DNA from: Firmicutes bacterium UBA7510
GTDB taxonomy: Bacteria; Bacillota; Clostridia; Tissierellales; Sedimentibacteraceae
Reading direction: 5' to 3'
NCBI GenBank assembly: GCA_002479485.1
Contig: DLNM01000046.1
Span: 1-11,281 of the forward strand
Length of the DNA stretch: 11,281 nt
The notes beneath the pieces were generated by a model. That model saw only the letters and a program-made list of their open reading frames with translations, made no database searches and was not told where the DNA came from. The translations under genes were made by a program, and so were the position numbers. Positions 1 to 7,821 of the stretch are shown here, piece by piece. Positions within the stretch are counted from its first letter, which is position 1, and every line of letters starts with the position of its first letter.

Positions 1-1469
1 GTTTGTGCTTGTGTTATTGCTGTCATCAATTCTGTTTTATCTACTTCTGGATCTACTGGATCTTCTTTTTCTACTAATCCATTCATTGCAGTAGTTAGAT
101 TTAACGATGCTTCATTTACTTGCTCTTGTGTTGCTTCGTCGTTATCTCTTACTACTATTGCAGATGCTAAAGATTCTGCAAATGGTGCCCATGACTCTGG
201 TGTATATTCGTCTTCAACCTTTGTCTGTGCTTGTGTTATTACTGCCATCAATTCTGTTTTATCTACTTCTGGATCTACTGGTTTTTTCACAATTATTACT
301 TTTCCTTCTGCTATATCTTGTAATTTATCGCTATCTTTTACGTAATTGACTTCAATTTCGAAAGTTCCAGTTACACCCTCTCCTACAATCCATTCACCTG
401 AATAAGATCCTGATGATACCTCATTCATTGGTTTTTCATACATACTATTAGTACTTATGCCATCCATATTTCTCATAGGTGATTGTATAAATAAACGTAT
501 TCTAAAGTAAGCAGTACCACCTTCCGGTGCATTAAAGCTAACAGTCAAAGTCTCCCCGGCACTAATAGTTATGTCTTCATTAGGCATAACATTTGTAATA
601 GCTGGCTCTATTGGATTTTTTACTAAAGCTCCAATTGCTGCTACTAATGCTGTTAATGCGTTATCTACTTGTTCTTGAGTTGCTTCATCATTTTCTTTAA
701 CTGCTATTGCGTCTGCTATTGCAACTAAAAGATTAGTCCATGATTCTTCTGTATAGTCTCCACGATTTAAGCTTAGCGCTTCTTCTATTTTTGCTGCCAA
801 GGCTGTTTTATCTACTTCTGGATCTACTGTTTTTTCTACTAAAGCATCAATTGCTGCTACTAGTGCTGATACTGATGCATCTACTTCTTCTTGTGTTGCT
901 TTTTCATTTCCATTTACCACAACTGCTTGAGCTAATACAACTTGAAGAGCTTCCCATGATTCAACTGTATAGTTTTCTTCACTTAATAAACCTACTTCTG
1001 CTATTTTTGCTACTAGTGCTGTTTTATCTACTACTGGGTCAACTGGTACTTCTACTTTTACTAAATTCTTTTGTGCGGCAATAATTGCTTGTTTTGCTTC
1101 ATTTACTCTTGCTTGTGTATTATTTTCTGTTACTACATTTGCTGATACTACTTCTTGGTAAACAGCCCAACTTTCTTTTGTATAGTCTGATTCTTTAACT
1201 GCAGTTAATGCTGCCTTGTATTCTGTTAAGTCTGCTTTCTGTGTAGGATTTGTTGGTACATACACAGTTCCACCTGATGTTAATTTTACCAATTTATTCT
1301 GTGCAGAAATAATTGCTTTAGTTGCTGTATCTATTTCTTCTTGTTTATTTTCTTCTGTAACTACATTTGCTAATACTACTTTTTGGTAGGCAGTCCAGCT
1401 TTCTTTTGTGTAATCTGATTGTTTAACTTTAGCTAATGCTGCCTTGTATGCTGTTAAATCTGCTTTTTG
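1..1469 (-). repeat. Coding FIVAR-like repeat array, including a near-identical 222-bp direct repeat
   Basis: These are repeats inside the SLH/FIVAR gene. The stretch reading TELMAVITQAQTK at about 606-618 recurs as TELMTAITQAQT at 680-691, giving a 222-bp (74-codon) period. The DNA at about 7-60 and 229-282 is almost identical, whereas the repeats nearer the SLH domains have diverged much more. The freshest duplication is therefore at the window edge, and further copies may follow outside it. Confidence 0.8.
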
Positions 1470-2072
1470 AGGTATTCCCTCAGCCATTAAAACGTTATAA
1501 AGCATTTTTACTACTTCTGATCTTTTAATATTATTTAATGGTTCAAAATTTCCATCTGGAAAGCCTGCAATGTATCCTTCATCCTTTAAAGTTCCTATAA
1601 AGCCTGCAGCACTTGGTGATATTAATGTATAATCTTTAAAATATGTAGTTGATTCCACATTTTCACTTAATTTAAATGTAACACCAATAATTCTAGCTAC
1701 TTCTTCTCTTGTAATAAAATCTCTTGGATTCAAAAATTCTGCATCTATTAAGTATCCCATCTTAATGCCTTTAGCTACATCATTATAAAACCAATCCTCA
1801 GATTTAACGTCTTTAAATCCAAATTCAGCTTTTTCCGTATAACCCATTAAATTGTTTATAATTCTGTAAAATTCTGCTTTACTAACATTGTTTTCTGGCC
1901 TAAATGTACCATCCGGATAACCTGTTAAATAACCTTTGTCCAACATGTAACTAATCTCCTCTTTCGCCCAATGCTTTTCAACATCTGAAACTTGGGCATA
2001 AACAGTTGAAACTGAAGATATTAACATTAATAGCATAATAATTAATGATAATACCTTACTTCTTTTTCTCAT
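1..2072 (-). CDS. SLH-domain surface protein with FIVAR-like repeats (C-terminus beyond window)
   Basis: The minus-strand frame is open from an ATG at 2072 to the left edge (690 complete codons, no stop), so the 3' end is missing. The start follows a strong AAAGGAGG site. Residues 1-26 form a signal peptide (basic MRKRSK, hydrophobic core, VYA before Gln27). Three SLH domains follow at about 28-75, 84-135 and 143-195, with GYPDGTFRPE and GFPDGNFEP loops and a TREE motif. SLH domains normally anchor proteins to pyruvylated secondary cell-wall polymer. From residue 202 come FIVAR-like helical repeats (about 202-264, 280-340, 349-413, 420-484, 603-668 and 678 onward), each with a 'Y-T-x-E-S-W' core and a 'xATQEQVxxA' helix. 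A beta-rich, Ig-like stretch (about 486-598) interrupts the series. PVDPEVDKT linkers join several repeats. It is probably an S-layer-associated adhesin or structural protein; the ligand is unknown. Codons in the repeats are strongly biased to GCA, GTA and ACA. Confidence 0.93.
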   Translation of the reverse strand, partial: MRKRSKVLSLIIMLLMLISSVSTVYAQVSDVEKHWAKEEISYMLDKGYLTGYPDGTFRPENNVSKAEFYRIINNLMGYTEKAEFGFKDVKSEDWFYNDVAKGIKMGYLIDAEFLNPRDFITREEVARIIGVTFKLSENVESTTYFKDYTLISPSAAGFIGTLKDEGYIAGFPDGNFEPLNNIKRSEVVKMLYNVLMAEGIPQKADLTAYKAALAKVKQSDYTKESWTAYQKVVLANVVTEENKQEEIDTATKAIISAQNKLVKLTSGGTVYVPTNPTQKADLTEYKAALTAVKESDYTKESWAVYQEVVSANVVTENNTQARVNEAKQAIIAAQKNLVKVEVPVDPVVDKTALVAKIAEVGLLSEENYTVESWEALQVVLAQAVVVNGNEKATQEEVDASVSALVAAIDALVEKTVDPEVDKTALAAKIEEALSLNRGDYTEESWTNLLVAIADAIAVKENDEATQEQVDNALTALVAAIGALVKNPIEPAITNVMPNEDITISAGETLTVSFNAPEGGTAYFRIRLFIQSPMRNMDGISTNSMYEKPMNEVSSGSYSGEWIVGEGVTGTFEIEVNYVKDSDKLQDIAEGKVIIVKKPVDPEVDKTELMAVITQAQTKVEDEYTPESWAPFAESLASAIVVRDNDEATQEQVNEASLNLTTAMNGLVEKEDPVDPEVDKTELMTAITQAQ

Positions 2073-2480
2073 AAGAATCCTCCTTTGACTTTTAGGTAGC
2101 GTAATTCTAACACTCCCTTTTAAATTTAATTTATTTATATATCAAGGATTACAGATTTTTTTAAATAAAAAACAATAACCCCCTACTTCATGTTATGATG
2201 TTAATCTCCAAACCAACATTCACAAAGGTAAAACCATTAACTACAAGTTTCCCTTAAACTAATAATACTCTTATAGTTTTAGAAAAAATGTCAATTTCTG
2301 TTCGGATTTCAAAGCAAATAATTATATTTTTCTTGAAAAAATATTTATTTATGAGTTGTTTTTACATAAATTTACCAATTTATAATTTTAATTTCCAATT
2401 ATCAGATGAAAATGGGTACAAAATAAAGACATATGTGGTTTTAGAGTAAGGCGTAACCTATGATAGGATATTTACTCCAA
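2073..2480 (-). other. Gene-free leader and promoter region of the SLH/FIVAR gene
   Basis: No coding frame is convincing on either strand in these roughly 400 bases, which are very AT-rich. A perfect TTGACA -35 hexamer occurs on the minus strand at 2294-2289, but the best downstream TATTAT is 21 bases away, so this promoter is tentative. If it is used, the leader would be about 200 nt long. A small hairpin (AGTTT/AAACT) sits at 2246-2260. A second imperfect structure at about 2443-2477 has GAGTAA/TTACTC outer arms and a CCTA/TAGG inner stem. I recognise no known riboswitch class here. Confidence 0.4.
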
Positions 2481-2481
2481 T

Positions 2482-2516
2482 AAAAAAGCAGAATCTATAA
2501 TTAAATAGATTCTGCT
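2482..2516 (-). terminator. Rho-independent terminator of the TRAP/aldolase operon
   Basis: A perfect 12-bp stem (AGCAGAATCTAT at 2487-2498 with ATAGATTCTGCT at 2505-2516) encloses a 6-nt loop. On the minus strand it is followed directly by a run of six T (2487-2482). It lies about 45 nt beyond the aldolase stop codon and so closes the six-gene operon. Confidence 0.88.
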
Positions 2517-2561
2517 AAAATAATAAATTCTAAATTTTTAGTATTCTACGATTAAGTTTTA

Positions 2562-3344
2562 TTAATTGTCGAATAATTCATCGACTGATTTCTTCATACT
2601 TTTTAATGCACCTGCCATTGCTGTAACATCTGAGCCATAAGCTATATATGTCGCTCCTAGTTGAACATATTTTTTAATATCATTAGGTGTTGCGCAATAA
2701 ATTCCTACAGCCTTACCCTTTGCCAAAGTTTTCTTGAATACTTCTTCTATTACCAAAACAACCTCTGGATCATTAGATTTCCCTGGTTTCCCCATTGATT
2801 GACTTAAATCTGAAGGTCCAACGAAAATTACATCCAATTGAGGAATTTCTAACAACTCATCAACTTTATCAGCTATCTCTTTACTTTCCACATGAACGAT
2901 TACTAAAGAGTTCTGATTGGCATGTTCAATATATGAGATTTCTTTGTTCCATACAGTGTACATAGCAGCTCTTTGAGTCATTGAAAGTCCTCTGTTTCCT
3001 TCTGGATAATATTTTGAGGACAAGCAAACATCTTTAGCCGTATCTATTGAAGTAATACTTGGAATTTGAACTCCGTCTGCTCCAGAATCTAGACAATGAA
3101 GAACATCTTCTGGTATAGCTTCCTTTATTCTTACAACACTGCTCATACCTACACATTCGGCAGCTCTAATTAAACCCTCTACATCATAATTTGAATAATT
3201 TGAATGTTCCATATCTATTATGACAAAGTCAAATCCTGCATTACCTACCATTTCAACTATTGATTGACTATTAAACTTATAAAACATACCAACAACAACT
3301 TCTTTGTTTAGTATCCTTTCTCTAAGTGAATATTTAGTATTCAT
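2562..3344 (-). CDS. HpcH/HpaI-family class II aldolase
   Basis: This 260-residue protein is the usual size for the HpcH/HpaI family (4-hydroxy-2-oxoheptanedioate aldolase, 2-dehydro-3-deoxyglucarate aldolase and relatives). These (beta/alpha)8 enzymes use a divalent metal to cleave 4-hydroxy-2-oxo acids into pyruvate (or another 2-oxo acid) and an aldehyde. Family landmarks are visible: IIDMEHSNYS (catalytic His47), VVRIKE (substrate-binding Arg72), SGADGVQIPSI, NRGLSMTQRA, VHVESKE (metal ligand Glu153) and VFVGPSDLS-like FVGPSDLSQSMG (metal ligand Asp179). Roles are assigned by analogy with E. coli HpaI. The start has GGAGGTGATAAA just upstream. It is the last gene of the operon, 41 nt after the cupin, and a terminator follows. 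The residues that set aldehyde specificity cannot be read from sequence alone, so a citrate-lyase-beta-like or 2-keto-3-deoxy-sugar-acid substrate is equally possible. Confidence 0.92.
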   Translation of the reverse strand: MNTKYSLRERILNKEVVVGMFYKFNSQSIVEMVGNAGFDFVIIDMEHSNYSNYDVEGLIRAAECVGMSSVVRIKEAIPEDVLHCLDSGADGVQIPSITSIDTAKDVCLSSKYYPEGNRGLSMTQRAAMYTVWNKEISYIEHANQNSLVIVHVESKEIADKVDELLEIPQLDVIFVGPSDLSQSMGKPGKSNDPEVVLVIEEVFKKTLAKGKAVGIYCATPNDIKKYVQLGATYIAYGSDVTAMAGALKSMKKSVDELFDN

Positions 3345-3385
3345 TTTATCACCTCCGCTTCAACATTTTTGCTTATGATTTATAT

Positions 3386-3766
3386 TTATTTATTCTGCTC
3401 TACTAAAAATTTACTGTATGATTCAGTGTATTCTGGTCTAACAGGATAAAATATATCAAGCTGCAAACATGGTACTGGACTATCATACACATGAATATAA
3501 TGTTCGACATTTGACGGTACAGAAACCCAAGAACCTGGAGTCAATCTATAACATACTCCATCTACATAATAATCACATTGTCCTTCAACAACCAATGCAA
3601 CTTGCTCATTTGGATGTGTATGAGGTCTTACTTCATTACCGTTATCTACCCTATTAGCTGTGCAGCTTATATTATCAGCTCCCATACCAAATACTACTCT
3701 TGAAATGCCTGCCCTAACTTCTTGCCATGGTAGCTCATTCCAATTTCCTGATTCTATTTTTGCCAT
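3386..3766 (-). CDS. Small single-domain cupin protein
   Basis: This 126-residue protein is one cupin (double-stranded beta-helix) domain with little else. Motif 1 is visible as GNEVRPHTHPNEQVALVVEG, giving His49, His51 and Glu54 (or Gln55) as likely metal ligands. Motif 2 is PGSWVSVPSNVEHYIHV, with His89 as the fourth ligand. All candidate metal ligands are present, so an enzyme (isomerase, dioxygenase or lyase) is possible, but small cupins may also only bind a ligand. There is no signal peptide, so it is cytoplasmic. The start has GGAGGAATTATAA directly upstream. It lies between the TRAP large permease (77-nt gap) and the aldolase (41-nt gap), so it probably acts on the imported acid or an intermediate. 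The exact reaction is unknown. Confidence 0.88.
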   Translation of the reverse strand: MAKIESGNWNELPWQEVRAGISRVVFGMGADNISCTANRVDNGNEVRPHTHPNEQVALVVEGQCDYYVDGVCYRLTPGSWVSVPSNVEHYIHVYDSPVPCLQLDIFYPVRPEYTESYSKFLVEQNK

Positions 3767-3843
3767 TTATAATTCCTCCATAATCATATATTGAAAACAT
3801 ATTTTACTATCTAAATTAATACCTTATAACATTTCTAACTGCT

Positions 3844-5130
3844 TTAGTACCCCATCAATCTAGGTACAAACATAACCAAATCTTCTAAATAAGCTAGCGA
3901 CATTGTTATAGCTAAAGCTACTAATGCAAATGGTAATATTCTTTTGAACAACTTTCCTATTGGAATATTTCCTACGTTTGATGTTACGAACAAAAGCATC
4001 CCTACTGGCGGGGTAATCAATGCAACAGTCATCATCAGTGTAAATACTATTCCAAAGTGAATTGGATCCATACCAATAGCCGTTGCTATAGGTATCATTA
4101 CTGGTGCAAATATCATGATACCTGCAGTTGATTCCATTAAACATCCTACTACTATTAATACTAATAACATCAAAAGAATTATAATCTCTTTACTAGCTGT
4201 TAAACCAAGTATTGCTCCAGACATTAATTGTGGTATTTTATCCACTGCCATTGAATATCCTAAAATATTACCCATAGCTATAATAAAAAGTATTACTGCT
4301 GAAGATGCAGCAGCACTCCCTAGCATTTGTGGAACTTTCTTTAAATCAAGAGTTCTATATATAAGACCTGCCAATAATGCAGCAACGCACGAAATAGCAC
4401 CCGCTTCTGTTGGAGTAAATATGCCTGACATTGAACCACCTACCATAATAGTTGGTACTAATAGTGCAGGAATTGCACTTACGAATGACTTTCCTGCTTT
4501 TTTTACATCGAAGCGGTAAGGCTCCCCTGTTTCATCAATTGTTTTTATGTCATTTTTACGCACATAAAAATATACAACCAATCCATAACCCACCATTATT
4601 ATTAAACTTGGAACAACAGCAGATGAATACATTTTTTGTATAGATGTACTAGCAATAACACTATAAATAACTAGCGCAGAAGATGGTGGTATAATAGCTA
4701 GTACTCCTGAAGCTGCTATTAGTGCTCCTGTAAACTCTTCATTGTAGCCATCTTTTTTCATATCTGGTATCATAGTCTTACACAGTATCGATGATACTGC
4801 ATTTGGAGAACCTAAAACTGATGAGAGTATTCCTGCAATAATTAAGGTTGCATATCCTAAGCCACCCTTTACCCAACCAATTAAATCTCTAACCAATTGC
4901 AACAATCTATTTGAAACTCCTGATTCACCCATTAGTTCACCAGCTATAATAAAGAATGGTATAGCTGATAAACTTGAACTATTAATTCCAGCAAAAATTC
5001 TTTGTGGAACTACAGATAATAAGTTAGGATCTATATTAATTATATGAGCAATCCCAGTCGAGCCCAAAACAAAAGGGATTGGCATTCCTAACAATAAAAA
5101 TACAACAAAGGCAATTAATGCTATAACCAT
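3844..5130 (-). CDS. TRAP transporter large permease, DctM family
   Basis: This is the ion-coupled transport channel of a tripartite ATP-independent periplasmic (TRAP) system, located in the cytoplasmic membrane. At 428 residues it has the usual DctM length, and it is hydrophobic throughout with about a dozen predicted membrane segments. Family signatures are FAGINSSSLSAIPFFIIAGELM (about 46-67), GSPNAVSSILCKTMIP, IIPPSSALVIY (about 146-156), TPTEAGA (239-245) and TPPVGMLLFVTS (373-384). The ATG shares one base with the stop of the small permease (TAATG). An AAGGAGG site lies in the end of that gene, so the two are translationally coupled. The transported acid cannot be deduced from the permease. 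Confidence 0.96.
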   Translation of the reverse strand: MVIALIAFVVFLLLGMPIPFVLGSTGIAHIINIDPNLLSVVPQRIFAGINSSSLSAIPFFIIAGELMGESGVSNRLLQLVRDLIGWVKGGLGYATLIIAGILSSVLGSPNAVSSILCKTMIPDMKKDGYNEEFTGALIAASGVLAIIPPSSALVIYSVIASTSIQKMYSSAVVPSLIIMVGYGLVVYFYVRKNDIKTIDETGEPYRFDVKKAGKSFVSAIPALLVPTIMVGGSMSGIFTPTEAGAISCVAALLAGLIYRTLDLKKVPQMLGSAAASSAVILFIIAMGNILGYSMAVDKIPQLMSGAILGLTASKEIIILLMLLVLIVVGCLMESTAGIMIFAPVMIPIATAIGMDPIHFGIVFTLMMTVALITPPVGMLLFVTSNVGNIPIGKLFKRILPFALVALAITMSLAYLEDLVMFVPRLMGY

Positions 5131-5621
5131 TATTTGACCTCCTTAAATTTTTTTACCATGTCCATAAAATGTTCAAAAGCAAATATTAACATACATCCAA
5201 ACCCTATTGGCATTGCACTAAATGGAATAGCCATTGAAATAGGAAATCCAATACTTTTTTGCTTATAAACAACAGGAGATAGTACAGAATTCATTGATAA
5301 ATAAAATAGTAATGCTAATATTGCTGCGCTGATTATTTCCATAACAAGTTCTAAGATGAGCTGCACTTTTGGAGGTAATTTACCTGTTACTAAATCCAAA
5401 GGTATTAAATTCTTTTTTCTATAACCAATTGAACCACCTAAGAATGCAACTCCTACCATTAAATATCTTGACAGTTCTTCAGCCCATTGAAACGATGCCG
5501 AAAAAATATATCTGCGTACAACTTCTACAGTTGTAATAATTATCATTATACCTGCAAATATACCTATAATGATTAATAATATCTTTTCTAAGGCACCGCA
5601 AATATTTTTAAATTTAGTCAT
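5130..5621 (-). CDS. TRAP transporter small permease, DctQ family
   Basis: This 163-residue, four-helix membrane protein pairs with DctM to form the TRAP membrane complex. Hydrophobic segments are near residues 12-32, 52-66, 88-109 and 127-149. The family hallmark is SFQWAEELSRYLMVGVAFLGG near 43-63 (Trp46, Glu48 and Glu49), followed by a basic GYRKK turn. The ATG is preceded by GAGGTTAATA. The gene starts 23 nt after the binding-protein stop and overlaps the DctM start by one base, giving the standard order P-Q-M. Confidence 0.94.
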   Translation of the reverse strand: MTKFKNICGALEKILLIIIGIFAGIMIIITTVEVVRRYIFSASFQWAEELSRYLMVGVAFLGGSIGYRKKNLIPLDLVTGKLPPKVQLILELVMEIISAAILALLFYLSMNSVLSPVVYKQKSIGFPISMAIPFSAMPIGFGCMLIFAFEHFMDMVKKFKEVK

Positions 5622-5644
5622 TATTAACCTCGATTCTTACTTTT

Positions 5645-6670
5645 TTATTTAAATCTATTTACAAAAGCTTCTATTTTAGGATCTTTTGCACTGTACTCTT
5701 CATACAGACTTTGAACAGCATCTTTGAATGGTTGTATATTTTCAACTTTATTAAATACAACACCATTTGTTTCACATTCTTCTCTAAATGTTTTTTCAGT
5801 TTGCTCTATGTATTCTGTCAAGGCTTTATTTTGAGCTTCAGCAAATGTACCTACAATAATTTTTTGTTGTTCTTCTGTTAAAGTTCTGTAATAATTACCG
5901 TTCATGATGTAAATACTTGGATAAGGATAGAATCCAACCTCTGAAATATATTTAATTACTTCATAATGCTTTTGTGAACCAGCAGAAGTAATGTTTATTT
6001 CTTCTCCATCAATAGTACGGTTTTGAAGTGCAGAAGAAACTTCTCCATAAGTTATTGACATAGGATTTGCACCTATTAAACTCATAGCCTTTTGAATAAT
6101 AACTGATGGTGCTACTCTTAATTTTACATTTTCTATATCTTTCATAGTATTTACAGGCTTGTCTATTGTTGCAAAATGTCTCATACCATTTTCGAATAAT
6201 CCTAGTATTTTTATGTCAAATTCTTCTTCAACAGCTGCAACAAGAGCTTTAAATTCATCACTATTTAATGCTTCTAACTCTTCTTCATAAGAAGTTAGCA
6301 TGAAAGGTAATTGAATAACTTCTAACAGCGGTGTGTACTGACTTAAAGCACCTACACTAACACCTGCTATTGGAATATTTCCTGATAACACTTGTTGTGA
6401 TAAATCTGCATCAGTTCCTAGAGTTCCTTGTGGGTGATATGATATATCTATTTTCCCACCAGATAATTTTGATATTTCATCTACTGCCCATTGCGCAGCC
6501 ATTCCAGTTGCCAAGTTTGATTGCTCTGTTCCACCAAATGTAATTTTTAGAACCTCATCATTGCTTCCAGTTGATGGTTTATTTGCATCTCCTTTAGAAC
6601 ATCCTGTAAATAAAAGTACTAAAGATAATACTAAAGCTAACGTACTATAAAGTTTTTTTCCTCTTTTCAT
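5645..6670 (-). CDS. TRAP transporter solute-binding lipoprotein, DctP family
   Basis: This extracytoplasmic receptor captures the substrate, most often a carboxylate, for the DctQM permease. The chosen start is the ATG at 6670 (341 aa). An in-frame ATG at 6682 would add MEEK, but it overlaps the GGAGG site that sits 5 nt before the 6670 ATG. The N-terminus is a lipoprotein signal with basic MKRGKK, a hydrophobic core and the lipobox FTGC, so Cys24 would be lipidated. DctP features include KITFGGTEQSN, YHPQGTLGTDADLSQQVLSG, VIQLPFML, ENGMRHF and KLRVAPS. Arg185 in the last of these matches the conserved arginine that pairs with the substrate carboxylate. A serine/asparagine-rich linker follows the Cys. 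An unusual hairpin upstream may raise its expression relative to the preceding gene. Confidence 0.94.
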   Translation of the reverse strand: MKRGKKLYSTLALVLSLVLLFTGCSKGDANKPSTGSNDEVLKITFGGTEQSNLATGMAAQWAVDEISKLSGGKIDISYHPQGTLGTDADLSQQVLSGNIPIAGVSVGALSQYTPLLEVIQLPFMLTSYEEELEALNSDEFKALVAAVEEEFDIKILGLFENGMRHFATIDKPVNTMKDIENVKLRVAPSVIIQKAMSLIGANPMSITYGEVSSALQNRTIDGEEINITSAGSQKHYEVIKYISEVGFYPYPSIYIMNGNYYRTLTEEQQKIIVGTFAEAQNKALTEYIEQTEKTFREECETNGVVFNKVENIQPFKDAVQSLYEEYSAKDPKIEAFVNRFK

Positions 6671-6675
6671 TTTTT

Positions 6676-6680
6676 CCTCC
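6676..6680 (-). promoter_or_regulatory. Ribosome binding site deciding the DctP start
   Basis: GGAGG on the minus strand lies 5 nt before the ATG at 6670 and overlaps the upstream in-frame ATG at 6682. The upstream ATG has no site of its own, so translation should begin at 6670. Confidence 0.8.
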
Positions 6681-6705
6681 ATATTTTAATATTAGTGCTT
6701 TATAT

Positions 6706-6740
6706 AATAGCTTAAGCTATTGTTTATAGCTAAAGCTATT
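6706..6740 (-). repeat. Intercistronic long hairpin with paired palindromes
   Basis: The 85-nt gap between the hydrolase and DctP genes holds two related palindromes. AATAGCTTAAGCTATT (6706-6721) is perfect over 16 bases, and ATAGCTAAAGCTAT (6726-6739) is an AGCT-arm repeat with a 2-nt centre. The two also pair with each other: 6706-6720 matches 6726-6740 at 14 of 15 positions around a 5-nt loop. No T-run follows on the minus strand, so it does not look like a terminator. An mRNA-stabilising or processing element that boosts the downstream binding protein is the likeliest role; a protein-binding site is an alternative. Confidence 0.7.
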
Positions 6741-6767
6741 TATAACTATTTTTTACTTATAATCCAA

Positions 6768-7643
6768 TTAAAGATTCAATAATTTTGCTGGATTCTTTTT
6801 TGCCATAGTATTTATTTGTTCTTCCGTAATTCCAAATTCATTCATTAAAAGATTTATAAAGTTATACATTCCTTCAACAGGTGAACCATTACCGTTTTGA
6901 CCCATATCTGAATCAAGTATAATATGTTCTGCACCACATGCCTCAATCATTTCTATTGCTACAAAATCTTTAACATTCCCTATTCTTGAACCACTTTCAA
7001 AAACACAGACATTTAATTCAATAAATGCTCCCATCTTAGCCCATTTAGCCATATGCTCATATGATGCTCCTACATTGTAGTGAGGATGGTTTACTAAAAT
7101 TCTTTTTACACCTAACTCAACTGCTTTATCGACAAGATGATCTATTTCCCACAGATTACCATGCCCTGTTCCTAACACCATATCGTACTCAGCCATGTAT
7201 TTGAGAACTTCAATTGCTTTATCGTCCATTTTTCCATTTTCATCCACATAAACAACAGGAGTCTCTGGCACTGAAGTTTTTCCTGCCCCAACAAATCCAA
7301 CCTGCTTATGGTCATCAATGTGTTTTTTTGTAGATACTGTTGGAAAATAAATAATTTTTGTATCCATCTGTCTTGCAGTATCAACAGCTTTTAAGTTAAA
7401 AAGCCCAATCGAATTGTTTAGAGCCATAGAGCCATATATTTTACAGCTTCCATTTCCTAAGTGTTTTTCTACCATTTTTGTACCAAGTATACTTGGAAAA
7501 AAGTGATCCTTCACTAAAAATCCAGCGTATCCTGCTGCCTCTGCTTCCTTAAGCATTTCAGCTGCATCAAGTGCTCTATTTGCTACTGAAGGGCCAGCGT
7601 GAACGTGAATGTCAATAATTCCTTTAAGAATTCTTCTATCCAT
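6768..7643 (-). CDS. DUF6282-type metal-dependent hydrolase (amidohydrolase-like)
   Basis: This cytoplasmic protein of 291 residues looks like the DUF6282 group of amidohydrolase-like TIM barrels, whose reaction is not established. Residues typical of such metal sites are present: IDIHVHAGPS (His13 and His15), LVKDHFFP (Lys45, Asp46, His47), GTGHGN (His161), VNHPHYN (His186 and His188) and ILDSDMGQ (Asp244 and Asp246). The alternating HxH at strand 1 and the Asp near the last strand suggest one or two metals and hydrolysis of an amide, lactone or similar bond. The start has GGAGGTAACTTA upstream. It is the first gene of the operon, about 40 nt downstream of the predicted sigma-54 transcription start. 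Its place beside TRAP uptake genes and an aldolase suggests it opens or deacylates the imported compound. The family name is recalled from pattern, not from a search. Confidence 0.8.
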   Translation of the reverse strand: MDRRILKGIIDIHVHAGPSVANRALDAAEMLKEAEAAGYAGFLVKDHFFPSILGTKMVEKHLGNGSCKIYGSMALNNSIGLFNLKAVDTARQMDTKIIYFPTVSTKKHIDDHKQVGFVGAGKTSVPETPVVYVDENGKMDDKAIEVLKYMAEYDMVLGTGHGNLWEIDHLVDKAVELGVKRILVNHPHYNVGASYEHMAKWAKMGAFIELNVCVFESGSRIGNVKDFVAIEMIEACGAEHIILDSDMGQNGNGSPVEGMYNFINLLMNEFGITEEQINTMAKKNPAKLLNL

Positions 7644-7692
7644 TAAGTTACCTCCAAATTTATATTTTTCTAAATTTCATACTATTCTATAG

Positions 7693-7708
7693 AGCAAATC
7701 TTATGCCA
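7693..7708 (-). promoter_or_regulatory. Sigma-54 (-24/-12) promoter of the hydrolase/TRAP/aldolase operon
   Basis: The minus strand reads TGGCATAAGATTTGCT from 7708 down to 7693. The sigma-54 consensus is TGGCACGNNNNTTGCW. The GG and GC elements have the exact required spacing, and 14 of the 16 positions agree, counting the four free ones. An upstream T (7709) extends the match to YTGGC. Transcription would begin near 7682, leaving a leader of roughly 40 nt with GGAGG before the ATG at 7643. A divergent sigma-54 activator gene lies directly upstream. Confidence 0.85.
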
Positions 7709-7821
7709 AGTTCTCTTAGCAAGTCATATATATTTTAAATATTGTTGATTTTTAAATGAAATTATATTTTTTTTATTATATAAAGCGCAAAATATTTAGT
7801 ATAATTTTCCATGCAGATTTT

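Noticed and set aside
107..1084. Leucine-rich plus-strand reading frames at 107-349 and 740-1084
   Set aside because: They are antisense to the repetitive SLH/FIVAR gene. The Leu-rich composition comes from reading the biased GTA/GCA/ACA codons in reverse, and there is no ribosome binding site.
3860..4643. Open frames on either strand within the DctM gene (3860-4144, 4115-4519, 4452-4643)
   Set aside because: They overlap a full-length, convincing DctM permease, lack ribosome binding sites and resemble no protein family.
6706..6740. Terminator between the hydrolase and dctP
   Set aside because: No T-run follows the hairpin on the minus strand. Also, the TRAP genes would lose their only clear promoter, since nothing promoter-like is seen downstream of it.
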